DNA of 9,607 nucleotides from assembly GCA_028698975.1 (NCBI GenBank), contig JAQVVK010000073.1:1-9607 (forward strand). The letters are read 5' to 3'. A model generated the notes under the pieces. The model was not told where the DNA came from, searched no databases, and was given only the letters and a program-made list of their open reading frames with translations. Position numbers and translations under genes: made by a program. Within the stretch, counting starts at the first letter, position 1. Each line of letters opens with the position of its first letter. This document shows positions 7,872-9,607 of this stretch, piece after piece. Origin of the DNA: Victivallaceae bacterium (GTDB lineage Bacteria > Verrucomicrobiota > Lentisphaeria > Victivallales > Victivallaceae).

Positions 7872-7898
7872 CGGAGGCCGCCGCGGAAGCGGCCTCCG
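7872..7898 (-). other. GC-rich perfect hairpin between the CBM9 glycosidase and GH78 genes
   Basis: A 10-bp perfect inverted repeat (arms 7872-7881 and 7889-7898, CGGAGGCCGC and its complement) with a 7-base loop fills half of the 55-base gap that follows the TGA stop at 7906. No run of T follows on either strand, so it is not a textbook intrinsic terminator. It could be an RNA-processing or stabilising stem, a partial terminator, or an attenuator that lowers or separates expression of the downstream genes. It ends only seven bases before the ribosome site of the next gene. The pairing is seen directly; the function is inferred. Confidence 0.6.
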
Positions 7899-7899
7899 G

Positions 7900-7908
7900 A
7901 TTGTATCA
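7900..7908 (-). promoter_or_regulatory. Possible extended -10 promoter element
   Basis: On the minus strand TGATACAAT resembles an extended -10 box (TGN followed by TACAAT), overlapping the TGA stop of the upstream gene. No convincing -35 box is found 17 bases further upstream (CGGTGG there). If active, transcription would start within the hairpin and give the rhamnosidase genes their own promoter. A single hexamer match is weak evidence. Confidence 0.2.
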
Positions 7909-9607
7909 CTTCTTAAGCACAACCACCGGCCAGAGATCGGGACGGGCGTTGGGCAATTCCGGGGCAATGCCCCAAAACAACCGCTCCTGCGGCATCGGCG
8001 CGTCGGTGTTTTGGTTGTTGAGCAGCACCCCGACGCCGAGCATCTTGCCGGCTCCGGCCTTGAACGGCATCAGGGCGCGTTCCTTAAAGCCCAGCTCGTA
8101 GCGGTATCCCTTGTCGGTCTTGACAAAGGCGCACTCGACATCATCGGAAACCGTTTCCGCCTTGGGTGCGAAAACCCCCAGCGTCAACTGCGCATCCGGC
8201 ACATGATGACGGTAAACGTATGGTTTCACCGAAACCGGGTCGACGTAGACGCCGTATTCCCAGTCGTCCACGCCCAAGCCGGGCGCGTCGGCGCGACGGC
8301 CGTCGGCAAACGAGTCAAAGAAGACTTGTACCGAGTCGCTGCGCCAGCCGTCAACCAGCCGGGTGCGCGGGTTGAGTTTATGTACCGGGTCGGTGACGTC
8401 GATCAGCATGTAAAGCGTACCGTTGTTCCACGCCAGTTTGAGCGTGGCGGCAATCGCGCCAGTCTGCTGATGACGTTTGAGATTATCGCCGCTGACCGTA
8501 TATCTTCTTTGGTCGATCGGAAGCTCCGGTATCTGCGCCCAGTCGGAAATGTCGCCGTCGACTTTTATGTCGGCGCGATTGCTCATGACGCCGGCAAATT
8601 CCTCCTTGAGCAGATAGTGGCCGGGGCGCGGCATGGTCTGCGTTACTTCGGCCCCGATCGACTCGAAATTAACCCGGGTGTCGGTGAGTTCGGCCGGCAG
8701 TTTGCCCGGAATGGATTTCGTTTCGCCGGGGCGCAGCTCCACTTGGGTGGCGATGCCGCCCATATTGACTTTGCCGCGGAACGCATGCTTGCCGCTGTTG
8801 TTGAGGGTAAGCCGATAATCGGCCGGAGCCTTCAATTCAAACGAGGCGTTGGCGGCCGGGGTGCCGTCGCCGCTCAACTCGGCGTTGCCGAGCGCGCTTT
8901 CGACGGCGGCCAGAGAACCGGGTTCGCCGCGCAGAAACACCGGGAACGGCGTGAGTTTGGTCTCTCCGCCAAACGACCACTCGACCTCCATCAGGTCAAA
9001 GAGCGACATCTGGGGATAGGGTTTTTCAAAGCGCAGCGTCGGGCCGGCCTTGATGCCGCGATCCACATCGGGGTCGCAACTCCACAAGGCGACCACCGGC
9101 CGCTTCTCGGCGTCAACGAAGAGATAGCAGCGGGTTTTGCCCGAGAAACGGACTTCCTTGACGAAATCGGCGTTGCCGAGCAGACGACCCAGTGTGTTGG
9201 AGATCTTCTGGTTGGCAAACGGAGTGAGCGCAAAGTCCATTTCGAAGCTCCAGAAGTTGGTGCTCGAATTCATCTGCTTGACGCGGTCGGCGTTTTTCAG
9301 ACCGACCAGCCAGGTGCGGGCGCGCCAGGCGGCGGTGAGCCGTTCCTCGTGGCCCATGTCGTAGCTGAGCGGACCCCACGGCACGCCGATCCAGTCAACT
9401 TCAAAGAGTCCGGGCATGCGATAGGGTTTCCAGTGCATCCCCTCCGGGCTGAATATCGGGGTGTCTTTGTAGCCGTGCTTGGCCAGCACCTTGAACACGC
9501 TCTGATAATCGCTGTCGAGGTCGGGGTATTCCGGCGCGGCGCGATGGATGTGGAAGATGAAGCAGTCGTAACGGAACCGGTCGCCGATGCAGGTTAGCAG
9601 CTTGTCG
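7906..9607 (-). CDS. Clan GH-A-like glycoside hydrolase with C-terminal CBM9-like domain, N-terminus beyond window
   Basis: The visible 566 residues are the C-terminal part of a larger protein; the frame stays open to the right edge, so the GTG at 9498 is an internal valine, not the start. The first 150 or so residues resemble the last strands of a TIM-barrel glycosidase: RYDCFIFHIHRAAPEYPDLD (12-31) followed by DTPIFSPEGMHW (48-59), where Glu55 sits like a clan GH-A nucleophile after strand seven, then a helix-rich stretch and a beta segment RPVVALWSCDP (169-179) typical of the barrel's trailing beta domain. After a linker-like beta region (about 210-335), residues 346-566 form a CBM9-like domain: IKVDGDISDWAQIPELPID, LKLAWNNGTLYMLIDVTDP, WRSDSVQVFFDSFADGR, GYRYELGFKERAL, and a final FWG...WPVVVLK. 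The glycosidase family is not recognised. The N-terminus is unseen, so export cannot be judged; CBM9-like domains usually serve extracellular enzymes. It is the first gene of the visible series, 55 bases ahead of the divergent GH78. Confidence 0.72.
   Translation of the reverse strand, partial: DKLLTCIGDRFRYDCFIFHIHRAAPEYPDLDSDYQSVFKVLAKHGYKDTPIFSPEGMHWKPYRMPGLFEVDWIGVPWGPLSYDMGHEERLTAAWRARTWLVGLKNADRVKQMNSSTNFWSFEMDFALTPFANQKISNTLGRLLGNADFVKEVRFSGKTRCYLFVDAEKRPVVALWSCDPDVDRGIKAGPTLRFEKPYPQMSLFDLMEVEWSFGGETKLTPFPVFLRGEPGSLAAVESALGNAELSGDGTPAANASFELKAPADYRLTLNNSGKHAFRGKVNMGGIATQVELRPGETKSIPGKLPAELTDTRVNFESIGAEVTQTMPRPGHYLLKEEFAGVMSNRADIKVDGDISDWAQIPELPIDQRRYTVSGDNLKRHQQTGAIAATLKLAWNNGTLYMLIDVTDPVHKLNPRTRLVDGWRSDSVQVFFDSFADGRRADAPGLGVDDWEYGVYVDPVSVKPYVYRHHVPDAQLTLGVFAPKAETVSDDVECAFVKTDKGYRYELGFKERALMPFKAGAGKMLGVGVLLNNQNTDAPMPQERLFWGIAPELPNARPDLWPVVVLKK

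Noticed and set aside
9496..9498. GTG at 9498 as start of a 530-residue CBM9 protein
   Set aside because: The frame continues open for 36 more codons to the window edge with plausible barrel-like sequence, and no ribosome site precedes the GTG; it is read as an internal valine.
7771..9597. 608-residue plus-strand open frame
   Set aside because: It lies opposite the CBM9 glycosidase and the start of the divergent GH78, both of which have clear family motifs. Its translation shows no recognisable domain; it is a high-GC antisense shadow.
1..9607. CRISPR arrays, tRNA or rRNA genes, insertion sequences, tandem repeats, riboswitches
   Set aside because: None was visible; the coding density leaves only gaps of 8-55 bases, and no repeat beyond the single hairpin was noticed.

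Overview
The window is a tightly packed, single-direction gene block read entirely on the minus strand, right to left. Five gene junctions separate six protein genes, with gaps of only 55, 27, 25, 13 and 8 bases, so it looks like one operon or part of one. The first gene (right edge) and the last gene (left edge) both run out of the window. No tRNA, rRNA, CRISPR array, insertion sequence, transposase or regulator gene was seen, and no stretch over 300 bases lacks a gene.

Layout in transcription order: (1) the C-terminal part of a clan GH-A-like glycoside hydrolase joined to a CBM9-like carbohydrate-binding domain (7906 to beyond 9607); (2) a short GC-rich hairpin in the only sizeable gap (7872-7898); (3) an atypical GH78-type alpha-L-rhamnosidase that lacks the usual C-terminal beta domain (5913-7850); (4) a trehalase/GH63-like (alpha/alpha)6-barrel glycosidase (4656-5885); (5) a canonical multi-domain GH78 alpha-L-rhamnosidase (2432-4630); (6) L-rhamnose isomerase RhaA (1162-2418); (7) the N-terminal two thirds or so of a sialate O-acetylesterase-type SGNH carbohydrate esterase (1153 to before 1).

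Taken together this reads as a rhamnoside-degradation operon. An esterase would remove acetyl groups, two rhamnosidases and a third (alpha/alpha)6 glycosidase would trim an L-rhamnose-containing oligosaccharide, and RhaA would convert the freed L-rhamnose to L-rhamnulose. None of the five proteins whose N-terminus is visible starts with a recognisable signal peptide, which suggests that oligosaccharides are imported first and finished in the cytoplasm. Rhamnulokinase, aldolase, transporter and regulator genes are not in the window and would have to lie elsewhere.

Organism: high-GC coding DNA, strongly glycosidase-rich, with no SusC/SusD pair, a glycosidase fused to a CBM9-like domain, and SIAE-type esterases. 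This style fits Lentisphaerota/Victivallales or related Verrucomicrobia-Planctomycetes lineages (inference from gene style only; no phylogenetic marker is present). Many long plus-strand open frames are antisense shadows of these genes.
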